The notes: generated by a model from the letters alone, not told the origin. DNA of 64,000 nt from JAVHLK01 sp043806215 (GCA_043806215.1 JAZDHD010000176.1:6797-70796), one strand, 5' to 3'; shown: positions 15,738 to 25,289, counted from the first letter of the stretch. Made by a program: numbers and translations.

Positions 15738-17444
15738 GTGTCGGGCGTTTTAGTTCCGGATGAGCCGTGCCGCCCCGCGCTTCGCCGCGCCGTTCTGTTC
15801 ACGGCTGCGGTTCTAGCCGACCACGGGAGGTTGGACCACAACGAACGAACCCGCGTCATATCCTCGGTTGACGAGTTTGACATTCACGATCCCGGAGAAC
15901 GCCTGAACGGACTTTGCGAAGCGTTGGCTTCTTCGGGTGAGGCACTTCCGTGCATCCCCGGGCCCCGTTTATTGAGCCGCGCTGCGAACCGGGCGGAGGA
16001 ATGGCTCAGTCTCGGCATCCATCCCTTGTTCCTTACCGTTCCAGCAGGCCCCGATACCACAAAACCGCAGAAGCCCCGGGTATTCTTTACCAAAGGCAGC
16101 CGGGCCATTCTTCACATGCCGGCTGTTGCCGTCTTGAATTCAAGGAAACCCAGGAGTGTGTCACCCGGCGACCCGTGGCTCATTGGCGTGAAGCGCCTGG
16201 TCGAGTACGCGCGTGACGACCGTACGGCAGTGGTTTCGAGTTACGGCAATCTTGCATATTCCATTGTGAGCTCTCTTGCGAAAGGATCGCCGCTCATTGT
16301 CGTTTGCGACCGCGTCTTACCGTTCATGGCCGGCGAGAAAGAGCGCGAAAGGTTTATATACGATTACAGGGATTTGTTCCAATGGGAAAGCACCCTGTTC
16401 ATGTCTTCTTTCTCCCCCGGAGCACCTGCCCCGCGACCGGTCCGTTCGGTCGAGCGTGACGCCCTCGTGGCTGAACTTGCCTCAACGCTGCTGGTGGCGG
16501 AAATCCGTCCCGGCGGAAACATGGAAGCTATTCTGACCAAGGCAAAACAGCGAAACGTAAACATCCTCGGGGTCGACATCTGCCCGAAGCCGCCTCCCTC
16601 AATCGGTCGAATCTCCGTCTTGCCGGTTCCGGCCGGATTGGGAAACGGGAACACCGCTTCCGGCCAAGATACGGTTCACGACTCGCCGGGCGCAGCATGC
16701 GGAGCGCTCCGGCCGGCGGACAACAAGGCCGGCTCGGATGTCCATACCCATGAGGCCGAACCGGAAAACACGGTCGGGGTCTTCGATTCCGGTTGGAGAA
16801 AACGCCTGGGAGCATGCGTAATCACCTCCATCGAGGAGGTTGCAGGCCGCGGCTGCCTGGTTCACTACACCCGCTCGTGCCCGGGCCCCTGGCCCGGGCA
16901 AACCATGGCCGAATATTGCCGATCCTTGATTGCAGGCCATGGCGACGCCGCCCACACCGCATTCGACACCTTGATTCGAATCCTCCGGGAAGGCCTGATT
17001 CGAGGGAGCAGCCGAATGATACGGGGAACGGTGCCGGTGGTCTCCTTCACCGAGTGCCTTCCTCCCGATCTTTTCCCACTGATCAAATGGAGAACGGGTT
17101 TGGCGCGTTGGTCCTTCGAACCGTACGGGATAGCCGTTGAGAAAGAAGTGCTGTTGAAGTTGGGCGCCCGCCGGGTCGTTTATGGCGACGAAAAGGTCTA
17201 TGAGTCGCTGCCGCCCGAGGAGAGATATCGCTTTCAGTTGCTCGGCTCCGCAGGTAAGGACTGGTCCGGCGAAAGAGAATGGCGATTGCGGGGAAACCTC
17301 GACATCAAAAACATCGAGCGTGAAGACATGGTCGTTGTGGTCCGCACGATGCGGGAAGCCGCATCGGTCGAAGAACGTTTCGCTCTCGCCGTTATCGCGG
17401 CCGACCGTTTGCGGGGAAAAGATAGTGACGTAAATCACCGGTAA
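15738..17444 (+). CDS. DprA/SMF-like Rossmann domain fused to a DUF2971/AbiGi-like C-terminal domain
   Basis: A 568-residue two-part protein. Residues ~112-285 resemble a DprA/SMF nucleotide-binding Rossmann fold: AVAVLNSRKPRSVSPGDPWL echoes the DprA G-S-R opening, TAVVSSYGNLAYSIVSSLAK echoes its 'vvSGlA' strand-helix, and ERDALVAELASTLLVAEIRP followed by GGNMEAILTKAK echoes the 'RN-iiAgLS-vlVvEA-SGslit-A' core. After an ~60-residue low-complexity linker, residues ~358-530 contain CLVHYTRSC, VPVVSFTECLP, WSFEPYGIAVEKEVL and WSGEREWRLRG, a pattern like DUF2971/AbiGi-type proteins of abortive-infection systems. GTG start at 15738 after GAGGGAG. It stands alone between a repeat and pilD. Function unknown; a ligand-sensing effector protein is one inference. 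The domain matches are from motif memory only. Confidence 0.65.
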   Translation: MSGVLVPDEPCRPALRRAVLFTAAVLADHGRLDHNERTRVISSVDEFDIHDPGERLNGLCEALASSGEALPCIPGPRLLSRAANRAEEWLSLGIHPLFLTVPAGPDTTKPQKPRVFFTKGSRAILHMPAVAVLNSRKPRSVSPGDPWLIGVKRLVEYARDDRTAVVSSYGNLAYSIVSSLAKGSPLIVVCDRVLPFMAGEKERERFIYDYRDLFQWESTLFMSSFSPGAPAPRPVRSVERDALVAELASTLLVAEIRPGGNMEAILTKAKQRNVNILGVDICPKPPPSIGRISVLPVPAGLGNGNTASGQDTVHDSPGAACGALRPADNKAGSDVHTHEAEPENTVGVFDSGWRKRLGACVITSIEEVAGRGCLVHYTRSCPGPWPGQTMAEYCRSLIAGHGDAAHTAFDTLIRILREGLIRGSSRMIRGTVPVVSFTECLPPDLFPLIKWRTGLARWSFEPYGIAVEKEVLLKLGARRVVYGDEKVYESLPPEERYRFQLLGSAGKDWSGEREWRLRGNLDIKNIEREDMVVVVRTMREAASVEERFALAVIAADRLRGKDSDVNHR

Positions 17445-17531
17445 TGTGGTAGATGAATAGGCGTGAACCGTTTCCGTCTCCCGTCTTGCCGACGCGCAGC
17501 GGTAGTGGGGATGGATTTCCGGGGTGTGCGC

Positions 17532-18323
17532 ATGCCGATTCTTGAGCCGTTCTGGACTGTATCTGCTTTCCTCCTGGGTGCCGTTATCGGCAGCTTCCTC
17601 AACGTGGTCATTGTGCGGGTCCCCATGGGTGATTCGATAGTCCACCCTCCTTCGCAATGTCCCGATTGCGGCAACCCGATCCGTTTCTACGACAACATAC
17701 CCATGCTCGGTTACCTGTTCCTGGGCGGCAGGTGCCGGGACTGCGCCGGCCGCATCTCTTTCCGCTACCCATTCATAGAATTCCTGACTGCGTGCCTCAG
17801 TTTGTCACTATACAAGCAATTCGGGCTTGCACCGCCCTTTCTGGTGTTTTTCCCGTATTGCTGTGCCATGATCGTCGTCTTCTGGATCGATCTGGACCAC
17901 ATGATCATCCCCGACGTCATATCGCTCAACGGCATTGCGGTGGGGGTCATAGTCTCGGCATTCGGACTCATACCCGACATGAACATCAAGACATCGCTCC
18001 TCGGCACGTTGTTTGGAGGCGTCATTCTCTACCTTCCGGCCATCATTTACGAGAAGATCAGGGGATCCGAAGGGCTGGGAGGCGGCGACATCAAGCTGTT
18101 GGCAATGATTGGGGCGTTTTCCGGGGTGTATGGGGTCGTTTTTGTCCTGTTCTGCGCGTCTCTCGTGGGCTCTGCAATCGCTGCAGCCGGCATTGCCGTC
18201 AAGGGCTCGTCCGCCAAGACCCCCATTCCATTCGGACCGTTTCTGACGACCGCGGCCGTTGCATACGTGTTCTTCGGCCAACAGGTGATCGGCCATTTCT
18301 TTGCCCTGTCCTTGGTCTTCTGA
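17532..18323 (+). CDS. pilD: Prepilin peptidase (A24 aspartic protease)
   Basis: This inner-membrane enzyme cleaves the leader of type IV prepilins or type II pseudopilins and N-methylates the new end. The first helix FLLGAVIGSFLNVVIVR is followed by the cytosolic zinc-cysteine domain (CPDC and CRDC pairs, residues ~40-75). The two catalytic aspartates lie in FWIDLDHMIIPD and GLGGGDIKLLAMIG, as in TFPP/PilD proteins. Eight hydrophobic helices are visible. I prefer the ATG at 17532 (MPILEPFW) because it places the first helix as usual; in-frame GTG 17463 and ATG 17511 are alternatives. No pilin genes are adjacent. Confidence 0.92.
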   Translation: MPILEPFWTVSAFLLGAVIGSFLNVVIVRVPMGDSIVHPPSQCPDCGNPIRFYDNIPMLGYLFLGGRCRDCAGRISFRYPFIEFLTACLSLSLYKQFGLAPPFLVFFPYCCAMIVVFWIDLDHMIIPDVISLNGIAVGVIVSAFGLIPDMNIKTSLLGTLFGGVILYLPAIIYEKIRGSEGLGGGDIKLLAMIGAFSGVYGVVFVLFCASLVGSAIAAAGIAVKGSSAKTPIPFGPFLTTAAVAYVFFGQQVIGHFFALSLVF

Positions 18324-18404
18324 AGACACCGACCGCTGATGCCAATGCGCTTTCGAGGCTGCGGCCCGCCGGTCGTGGGAGTTTGTGAAGCAATGCACCG
18401 CGTC

Positions 18405-18421
18405 TTAACACAATTCTAACA
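18405..18421 (+). promoter_or_regulatory. PHO-box-like direct repeat before pstS
   Basis: TTAACA-caatt-CTAACA is two near-identical hexamers at 11-base spacing. This is the arrangement of PhoP/PhoB-type binding sites (TT-A-ACA repeats). It lies 76 bases upstream of the pstS start, a fitting place for phosphate-starvation activation. Binding is inferred. Confidence 0.45.
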
Positions 18422-18496
18422 AAGAAATACCAAGCTGATTGATGAGTCTTTGTGAAGGCTCTATTGTATGTGGGGAAGACCATCAGGAGGTGAACG

Positions 18497-19462
18497 GTGA
18501 GCAGAACAATCCTATCCGCAGCCTTTGCGGTGGGCGTGCTTTTTTCGACCGTTGCGGGTGCCGTTGAACTGGATCCGGAGCTCCAACCGTACAAGCCGGT
18601 GAGCGGGGTATCCGGCTATCTCAAGGCCGTTGGATCCGACACGCTGAACAATCTCATGACTCTCTGGTCCGAGGGTTTCAGAGCCGCGTACCCCGGGATC
18701 AAGATTTCCATTGAAGGCAAAGGGTCGTCGACTGCACCGCCGGCGTTAATAGAGGGAACCGCACAATTCGGCCCCATGTCGCGACAGATGAAGGCCAAGG
18801 AGACCGATGCCTTTGAGAAGAGGTTCGGTTACAATCCCGCGGTGGTCCGCATCGCAGTGGACGCGTTGGCGGTCTTCGTCAACAAGGACAACCCCGTCAA
18901 GTGCCTTACTCTGAAGCAACTCGATGGGATGTTCTCGAAGACGCACAAGGGGGGCGGCAAGGATATGAGGACCTGGGGCGATTTGGGACTCACCGGAGAC
19001 TGGGCGGATAAGCCGATTTCACTCTACGGGCGTAATTCCGCGTCGGGAACGTATGCCTACTTCAAAGAAGTGGCGCTGTTTAACGGCGATTACAGGGATA
19101 GTGTAAAGGAGCAGCCGGGCTCTTCGGCCGTAGTTCAAGGTATTGCGTCGGACAAGTATGCCATTGGCTATTCGGGAGTCGGGTACAAGACCGCGGACGT
19201 ACGGATGGTACCGTTGGCCGTCGAGGAAGGCGAGTGTTACGAAGCCGACGCTGCCAACGCGTATTCCGGGGATTATCCCTTGGCGAGATTTCTCTACGTC
19301 TACTTCAACGGGAAGCCCCATCAACCGCTCGAACCGCTCATGGCGGAGTTTATCAAATACGTTTACTCGAAACCTGGGCAGCAGGTTGTGGTGAAGGACG
19401 GTTTCTTCCCCGTGTCCAAGGCATTGGCCGACGAGGATATGAAAAAGGCGGGCATCCGGTAA
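18497..19462 (+). CDS. pstS: Phosphate ABC transporter, periplasmic binding protein
   Basis: This binds inorganic phosphate in the periplasm and hands it to the PstCAB importer. The 321-residue protein has a Sec signal peptide (ILSAAFAVGVLFSTVAGAVE). The PstS/SBP landmarks follow: GSDTLNNLMTLWSEGF, GKGSSTAPPALIEGTAQFGP, SLYGRNSASGTYAYFKE and the hinge segment GYSGVGYKT. The GTG start at 18497 has AGGAGGT seven bases upstream. It leads a four-gene operon (pstS-pstC-pstA-pstB) behind a PHO-box-like repeat, so it is probably induced by phosphate limitation. Confidence 0.96.
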   Translation: MSRTILSAAFAVGVLFSTVAGAVELDPELQPYKPVSGVSGYLKAVGSDTLNNLMTLWSEGFRAAYPGIKISIEGKGSSTAPPALIEGTAQFGPMSRQMKAKETDAFEKRFGYNPAVVRIAVDALAVFVNKDNPVKCLTLKQLDGMFSKTHKGGGKDMRTWGDLGLTGDWADKPISLYGRNSASGTYAYFKEVALFNGDYRDSVKEQPGSSAVVQGIASDKYAIGYSGVGYKTADVRMVPLAVEEGECYEADAANAYSGDYPLARFLYVYFNGKPHQPLEPLMAEFIKYVYSKPGQQVVVKDGFFPVSKALADEDMKKAGIR

Positions 19463-19489
19463 TCTTATTGGGGACATAGAGTCTTGCAA

Positions 19490-22087
19490 ATGATCAATTC
19501 TAGAATGAAGGGACCGAAGAAGACCAGGGCGTGGGTTCTGTTCGTCGATAAGTTGGCGGACCGCGTCATCACCATCGGCGGCATCTTGGTGATTGGGGCG
19601 GTGCTGGGAATGATGGTTTTCTTCATTTATGAGATAGCCCCTTTGTTCAAGGGGGGATCGGTCGACGCGCAATACGGTTACCGTCTCGGGAAAACGCCGG
19701 AATCACCGCTCGGGGTCTTCCTTGACGATTACAACACCATTGCGGCGGCCGTCGGCGCAGACGGCGGAGTTGTCGCCTGGCACGCGAAGACCGGCAGGTC
19801 ATTGACCACCCCCTCCTTCGCGCTTGGGGGGAAAAAGGTAACCGCCTTCTCTCGGGACATCGACGGGTCCGATGTGGCATTCGGGTTTTCGGACGGCACG
19901 GTCCGTCTCGGGAAAATACGGTTTGAGAACACCGTCTTGCCTGCCGACAAGCTTCCCAAGGAGGCCGTGAAGCTGAATGAGGACGATTTTACCGACAACG
20001 GGGCGGTCTACTCGACCGTCCCGGGTAATCAGATCCGAAAAGTCGTCATCAGGATCGAACTGGAAGAGGAAATCCTCTTTTCTGAAACCCACAGCCCAAT
20101 CACGGCAATCGACTGCCGCGTAGTCGAATTCGGCGAGAAACCTACGAAGACGTTGCTCGTGGTGGACGGCAAAGGAGCGGGAACGTTCAGCTCGATACAA
20201 TCAAAGCTGAATCTGTTTACCAGAAAGTCCGTAACCAAGGTGACCAAAACGGCCCTGCCGCCCCTACCGGAACCAACTACCGCGGTGTTTGCCCTGGTTA
20301 ACGATACCGGAGATTCGGTCTACCTTGCCGAAAAGAATGGCCGAGTGTACCGGTACCGGACGGCGGCAGGCGAGAAGCCCTTTTTGGCCGAGGCGGTGAA
20401 TTTGTTGCCGGACGGGGTGGAAATCACCGAACTCGGATTTCTCCTCGGCGGCCGCTCGCTGGTAATGGGGGGCTCGGACGGTTCGGTGAACATTTACTTC
20501 CTTCTCAAACGGGACGATGCTCATTCCAAGGACGGTCATACTCTCGTGCGGACCAGGAGATTCGAGCCCCACGGATCGGCCGTCACCGGCCTAAGTCCCA
20601 GTCGCCGGGGAAAAACATTCGCCACGTCGGATGCCTCCGGGGAGATCCTGATACGTCACGGCACGAGCCGGAAAACGATCCTGCGTCTCTCGCAAACGGG
20701 AGAAAGGTCCCGTCTTCTGCAGGCTCTCGTTCTGTCTCCTCGGCTCAACGGCCTCCTTGCTTTGAACCGTGACGGCACGGCCCGTTTCTGGGAGCTTGAC
20801 ATTCCGCATCCGGAGATATCGTTGGGAACGCTCTTTGGAGAGGTGTGGTATGAAGGCTACCCGGAACCTTCATATACCTGGCAATCCACCGGGGCTACGG
20901 ACGCATTCGAGCCGAAGCTGTCTTTACGGCCGTTGATATTCGGTACGATAAAGGCCACGTTCTACTCGCTCCTGTTTGCGATTCCCCTGGCATTGTCGGC
21001 GGCCATTTATACTTCCGAGTTCTTGCCCCACAGGATCCGCGGAAAAGTTAAGCCCGTGATGGAGATCATGGCATCCCTACCCTCGGTGGTGCTGGGATTC
21101 GTGGCCGCATTGGTTCTGGCTCCTCTTGTCGAAACATGGATAGCGGCAATTGTTCTGGCATTCGTCGTCATACCGTTGTCGCTCATAATGGCCGCATACC
21201 TGTGGCAGGTGCTTCCGCCCGCGATTGCCTTGCGGTTCCAGGGAATCCCCAAGTTCTGTCTTATGTTCGCGATTGTGGGGGCGGCCGTCTACGCAGCGTA
21301 TCTGTCCGGACCGGCTTTCGAGTATCTGTTCTTCGATGGAGACTTCCGCTTATGGCTAAGCAGCGACAAGGGATCTTCGGCTCCTTTCGTCTTCCTCTTG
21401 ACCCTTCCCTTTATGGCAATCGTCGTCGGCATTGGAGCCTCGAGGCTCATTGGATACCGTCTCAACCGATATTTGAAGAGTCTTCGGATGCCGTATTCAG
21501 CCATTCTCGATATGTTTCGGTGGCTTGGGCTCGCCGCTGTGACCGTGATCCTTTCCTACGTCGCCGCAATGGCCGCACAAGCAGTGGGAGTGGATCCTCG
21601 GGGCTGGGTTGTCGGCACCTATGTGCAACGGAACACGCTGGTCGTCGGTTTTGCCATGGGGTTCGCGGTGATTCCGATCATCTATACGCTGGCTGAGGAT
21701 GCGCTCAATGCGGTTCCCGAACACCTTAGGTCGGCGAGCCTCGGATGCGGGGCCACCCTCTGGCAAACCGCCATATGGATCGTCCTTCCCACGGCGTTGA
21801 GCGGCGTCTTTTCGGCAGTAATGATCGGCATGGGCCGGGCCGTGGGTGAAACCATGATCGTTGTGATGTCCGCCGGGAACACCCCGCTCATGGACTGGAA
21901 CGTATTCAACGGCCTGAGGGCCCTGTCGGCCAATATCGCCGTGGAGCTTCCCGAGGCCCCGAAAGACGGCACGCTGTACCGTGTCCTGTTCTTGACCGGG
22001 CTCATACTCTTCTCTATGACTTTTGTTATCAACACCATAGCTGAGCTGGTACGTCTGCGCTTCCGCAAACGTTCCATGCAGTTGTAA
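19490..22087 (+). CDS. pstC: Phosphate ABC transporter permease PstC, long form
   Basis: An inner-membrane permease of the Pst importer, ~865 residues against ~320 in E. coli. The extra length is an N-terminal periplasmic part between the first helix (ITIGGILVIGAVLGMMVFFI) and residue ~475. It contains propeller-like strand repeats such as DDYNTIAAAVGADGGVVAWH and LVMGGSDGSVNIY, resembling WD-type blades. The C-terminal permease (~485-865) has IFGTIKATFYSLLFAIPLAL and the EAA-like loop LGCGATLWQTAIWIVLPTAL. Long PstC proteins of this kind are known in gamma- and deltaproteobacteria. I use the ATG at 19490. The start sits 28 bases after pstS. Confidence 0.93.
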   Translation: MINSRMKGPKKTRAWVLFVDKLADRVITIGGILVIGAVLGMMVFFIYEIAPLFKGGSVDAQYGYRLGKTPESPLGVFLDDYNTIAAAVGADGGVVAWHAKTGRSLTTPSFALGGKKVTAFSRDIDGSDVAFGFSDGTVRLGKIRFENTVLPADKLPKEAVKLNEDDFTDNGAVYSTVPGNQIRKVVIRIELEEEILFSETHSPITAIDCRVVEFGEKPTKTLLVVDGKGAGTFSSIQSKLNLFTRKSVTKVTKTALPPLPEPTTAVFALVNDTGDSVYLAEKNGRVYRYRTAAGEKPFLAEAVNLLPDGVEITELGFLLGGRSLVMGGSDGSVNIYFLLKRDDAHSKDGHTLVRTRRFEPHGSAVTGLSPSRRGKTFATSDASGEILIRHGTSRKTILRLSQTGERSRLLQALVLSPRLNGLLALNRDGTARFWELDIPHPEISLGTLFGEVWYEGYPEPSYTWQSTGATDAFEPKLSLRPLIFGTIKATFYSLLFAIPLALSAAIYTSEFLPHRIRGKVKPVMEIMASLPSVVLGFVAALVLAPLVETWIAAIVLAFVVIPLSLIMAAYLWQVLPPAIALRFQGIPKFCLMFAIVGAAVYAAYLSGPAFEYLFFDGDFRLWLSSDKGSSAPFVFLLTLPFMAIVVGIGASRLIGYRLNRYLKSLRMPYSAILDMFRWLGLAAVTVILSYVAAMAAQAVGVDPRGWVVGTYVQRNTLVVGFAMGFAVIPIIYTLAEDALNAVPEHLRSASLGCGATLWQTAIWIVLPTALSGVFSAVMIGMGRAVGETMIVVMSAGNTPLMDWNVFNGLRALSANIAVELPEAPKDGTLYRVLFLTGLILFSMTFVINTIAELVRLRFRKRSMQL

Positions 22088-22200
22088 AGGCATAGTAGCC
22101 GGCACGCGGCAGTATCCCCAACGATTCCGCCGGCGGGTCCCGGCTGCAAGCGGATTTTCTTGACCGGCCGGGACCGCACGACAGGGCAGGTAAAGAGACA

Positions 22201-23958
22201 GTGATCCCTTCGACCGGACATGGAAAGGACAGCGGAGAAGAGATAGTGTGCATGAAAACCCCTCAGCGATCCCTAAAAGCATCTTTGGTCTGGGATTTCA
22301 AGGCACGGGGCGAGCCCTTTCTCTGGGGGTTGGGCGGTTCACTTGCGATCGGCATCCTGATGATTATCGGGTTCGTGGTTCTCATTGTCTACAATGGAGT
22401 TCTCACGTTTTATCCCAAGCCCATCGAGAAGGTTGTACTCAAAGACGGGACCGTCTTGGCCGGAGAGTTGACGCGCTCGGAAATATTTCGGCCGAGCCCG
22501 GAGACCCTCAAGAGCATCGGCGTACAGGACGGGCAATTGCCTGAACGCGGTAAGGGTTATGCGAAACGCAATCTGTACCGCACGGGAAACTTTGATCTGT
22601 ACAATGAGGATTTCCGCTGGGTCGCCGATTTCAACGTAGCCGAGGTCCTCCACCCCCGGGACCTGATCTTTATCGAGAGGTTGGAATGGGGCCCGTTTAT
22701 CGGTACCATCAAGTCGGCCGATTTTAACGGAAACATCGTGTCCGGGGAATCGCTGAATTGGGATAAACTCAGGCTGCAACATAAACAGGCCGAGAGGAGA
22801 AGGAAGAAGATCAAAGAGATAGAGCGCGACCGGATGGGCGCGATAAACCACTCACTCGAGCGGAACCGGTTGAGGCTCAAGAAGATCGGAATGAATCATG
22901 GAACCCACGGCGCAGCGTATCTCAAGGCACAACAGGATGCCAAAGCAGGCGAGGAGGAGTTGCGGTCACTCCACGATGAACTGTCCAGAGAAGCGTCGAT
23001 CCTCAAGGAACTCGACGCTAGATTCACCATAACGCCGTCCGACGTGGGAGGCCGCGAAATCAAGCTCAAGATATCCGATATGGTTCGGTTCTATCGGGCC
23101 AACTCGCTCACTTTCGCGGAAAAGCTCGGCATATACCTTTCCCGGTGGTGGGAATTCTTGACCGACGAGCCCCGTGAAGCGAACACCGAGGGCGGGGTCA
23201 TGCCTGCAATATTCGGGACGTTGTGCATGACGGTCCTCATGTCGTTGGCGGTGGCTCCATTCGGCGTCATAGCGGCCCTGTATTTGAGGGAGTATGCAAA
23301 GCAGGGGCGGCTTGTTTCCCTTGTCAGGATTTGCGTCAATAACCTTGCCGGTGTTCCCTCGATCGTCTACGGGGTCTTCGGATTGGGATTCTTTGCGTAT
23401 GTGCTTGGCGGGAGCATAGATCAGATTTTCTTCCCGGAGAGGCTTCCCAGTCCTACCTTCGGCACCGGCGGGCTCCTTTGGGCCTCCTTGACCCTGGCCC
23501 TGCTCACCGTGCCCGTCGTTATTGTCGCCACGGAGGAAGCGTTGGCGTCCGTTCCCCAGTCCATGCGCGAGGGCTCGCTTGCCTGCGGCGCGTCGAAATG
23601 GCAGACGATACGGTACATTGTTTTGCCCCGTGCAATGCCGGGCATCATGACGGGACTCATTCTGGCCATGGCCAGAGGTGCCGGCGAGGTGGCCCCCCTG
23701 ATGTTGATCGGTGTGGTCAAAATGGCGCCGGAACTGCCCATCGACAGCTTCTTCCCGTACATTCATCTCGAGAGAAGCTTCATGCATCTTGGATTCCAGA
23801 TCTATGACGTCGGTTTCCAGTCTCGGAACTCCGAAGCGGCCAAGCCGATGGTCTTCGTCACGACCCTGCTCCTCATATCCCTTGTGTTCATGATGAATGC
23901 GGCATCGATCGTGCTTCGCAACCGTCTGAAACGAAAGTTCTTCACCGGCCACTTTTAG
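22201..23958 (+). CDS. pstA: Phosphate ABC transporter permease PstA, long form
   Basis: The second permease of the Pst importer, ~585 residues. A first helix (IGILMIIGFVVLIVYNGVL, ~50-68) is followed by a periplasmic insert of ~200 residues. That insert includes a strongly charged, probably coiled-coil stretch (~195-265: AERRRKKIKEIERDRMGAI and on) not found in short PstA. The permease core (~300-585) has GTLCMTVLMSLAVAPFGVIA, AGVPSIVYGVFGLGFF and the EAA loop GSLACGASKWQTIRYIVLP. The GTG at 22201 is the longest start; GTG 22246 or ATG 22252 are also possible. The gap to pstC is 113 bases. Confidence 0.92.
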   Translation: MIPSTGHGKDSGEEIVCMKTPQRSLKASLVWDFKARGEPFLWGLGGSLAIGILMIIGFVVLIVYNGVLTFYPKPIEKVVLKDGTVLAGELTRSEIFRPSPETLKSIGVQDGQLPERGKGYAKRNLYRTGNFDLYNEDFRWVADFNVAEVLHPRDLIFIERLEWGPFIGTIKSADFNGNIVSGESLNWDKLRLQHKQAERRRKKIKEIERDRMGAINHSLERNRLRLKKIGMNHGTHGAAYLKAQQDAKAGEEELRSLHDELSREASILKELDARFTITPSDVGGREIKLKISDMVRFYRANSLTFAEKLGIYLSRWWEFLTDEPREANTEGGVMPAIFGTLCMTVLMSLAVAPFGVIAALYLREYAKQGRLVSLVRICVNNLAGVPSIVYGVFGLGFFAYVLGGSIDQIFFPERLPSPTFGTGGLLWASLTLALLTVPVVIVATEEALASVPQSMREGSLACGASKWQTIRYIVLPRAMPGIMTGLILAMARGAGEVAPLMLIGVVKMAPELPIDSFFPYIHLERSFMHLGFQIYDVGFQSRNSEAAKPMVFVTTLLLISLVFMMNAASIVLRNRLKRKFFTGHF

Positions 23959-24106
23959 GTCTATTTCCTCCGTCCTTCCGATGGGGTATTATTGCACGCG
24001 TCGGATGTGGTCTGCTTCAGGCTGTTGCTCGGAATCGTTTCCGGCTGATGAGTGCGGAGAAGAAGTGTGGGCACGAGGCGGGCGGTGCTCCACGGAGGTG
24101 GAATAC

Positions 24107-24919
24107 ATGGCGGCTGAGCATCAGGATACCAACGAGACCGTATACCATGTCAAGAACGGTCCCGAGGGGACTCTGCTCTCAATTAAGGATTTTTGTCTTT
24201 GGTACGGCTCTGCTCAAGCATTGTTCGACGTATCCATGCATGTGGAGAAAGGGCTTGTCACCGCGTTGATCGGACCCTCCGGATGCGGCAAGTCAACACT
24301 CTTGCGTGCCATAAACCGGATGAACGATCTTATCGACGGACTGAAGACCTCCGGACGGATCATGCTCGACGGGACCAACATTTATGAACCGTCCGTGGAC
24401 GTGATCGGACTCCGGAAGCTCATGGGCATGGTGTTCCAGAAACCCAATCCATTCCCCATGTCCATAGCGGACAACGTGATCTACCCACTGCGGGTTGAAG
24501 GGATCCGCGACCGGAGAATCCTGCGGGAGACCGTGGAAAGTGCCTTAAAGGGAGCGGCCCTGTGGGATGAGGTGGAGGATCGGCTGGCCGAAAACGCCCT
24601 GAGCCTCTCCGGCGGACAACAGCAGCGTCTCTGTATTGCCCGGGCCATAGCGGGAGAGCCGGAAGTGCTGCTCATGGACGAACCTTGTTCCGCATTGGAC
24701 CCGGTAGCCACCGCAAAGATCGAAGACTTGATCGACGAACTGAGAGGCCGGTACACCATAGTCATTGTCACCCACAACATGCAGCAAGCGGCACGGGTCT
24801 CGGATAACACTGCGTTCATGTACCTCGGCAAGCTCATTGAATACGGAGAGACGTCCGTGATCTTTACAAATCCAAAAGTTGAAAAGACCATGGAGTATGT
24901 GACGGGACGATTCGGTTAG
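24107..24919 (+). CDS. pstB: Phosphate ABC transporter ATP-binding protein
   Basis: The cytosolic ATPase that powers the Pst importer, 270 residues, the usual length. Walker A is GPSGCGKSTLLRAI, the ABC signature is LSGGQQQRLCIARA, Walker B is VLLMDEPCSALDP and the switch histidine is in VIVTHNMQQA. The PstB-typical long helical insert (AINRMNDLIDG) is present. The ATG at 24107 is set by GGAGGTGGAATAC in front; an upstream in-frame extension to 23981 is rejected. It is the last gene of the pst operon: no phoU follows, which is unusual for this order. Confidence 0.96.
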   Translation: MAAEHQDTNETVYHVKNGPEGTLLSIKDFCLWYGSAQALFDVSMHVEKGLVTALIGPSGCGKSTLLRAINRMNDLIDGLKTSGRIMLDGTNIYEPSVDVIGLRKLMGMVFQKPNPFPMSIADNVIYPLRVEGIRDRRILRETVESALKGAALWDEVEDRLAENALSLSGGQQQRLCIARAIAGEPEVLLMDEPCSALDPVATAKIEDLIDELRGRYTIVIVTHNMQQAARVSDNTAFMYLGKLIEYGETSVIFTNPKVEKTMEYVTGRFG

Positions 24920-25024
24920 GGCCGGGATTTAGACCAACCGTCATGCCCGCAGGAAGTATCCTGCCCGGGCTCCTCCGGGAGGGCTTTCGGGTGAACGTCG
25001 ACAATACGCACCAAGAGGGAGGCA

Positions 25025-25264
25025 ATGGCGAAGAAGAAAGAACGGGAATTCATGCTCAAGGGAGGACAACTCCTGGCGGTCGGAGACATCATACGGATCG
25101 GAGAGCGGGACTCTCCATTGAAGTGTCGAGTCCTCTCATGCCTGGGTACGGACGACGGGGGATGCCTTGCAAGTCTCGAAGTGCTCGATGGCGAACGAAA
25201 AGGCGAGAGGATCAAGACAAGATTAATGCCGGGAAATCCCGATGGAGGAAGTGAAGAGGCGTGA
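25025..25264 (+). CDS. Unknown 79-aa beta-rich protein
   Basis: This is a short protein opening MAKKKEREFMLKGGQLLAVG, with alternating strands (GDIIRIG, KCRVLSCLG, LASLEVLDGER) that suggest a small beta barrel. GGGAGG precedes the ATG by two bases. It follows pstB by ~105 bases but I see no functional link to phosphate uptake. No signal peptide. Family not recognised; the C-terminus runs directly up to the repeat tract that follows. Confidence 0.65.
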   Translation: MAKKKEREFMLKGGQLLAVGDIIRIGERDSPLKCRVLSCLGTDDGGCLASLEVLDGERKGERIKTRLMPGNPDGGSEEA

Positions 25265-25289
25265 TTGAATTGGACTCCGGGCCGGGCAC

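Noticed and set aside
15071..15883. Long (270-codon) minus-strand open frame
   Set aside because: It crosses the 113-aa gene, the terminator-like repeat, the complete mosaic element and the DprA-like gene start; no ribosome-binding site and a composition typical of antisense frames in high-GC DNA.
16599..17657. 352-codon minus-strand frame
   Set aside because: Antisense to the DprA-like gene and the pilD start, His/Arg-rich shadow typical of high-GC opposite strands, no domain.
22966..23952. 328-codon minus-strand frame
   Set aside because: Antisense to pstA; His/Gln/Gly-rich shadow with no domain.
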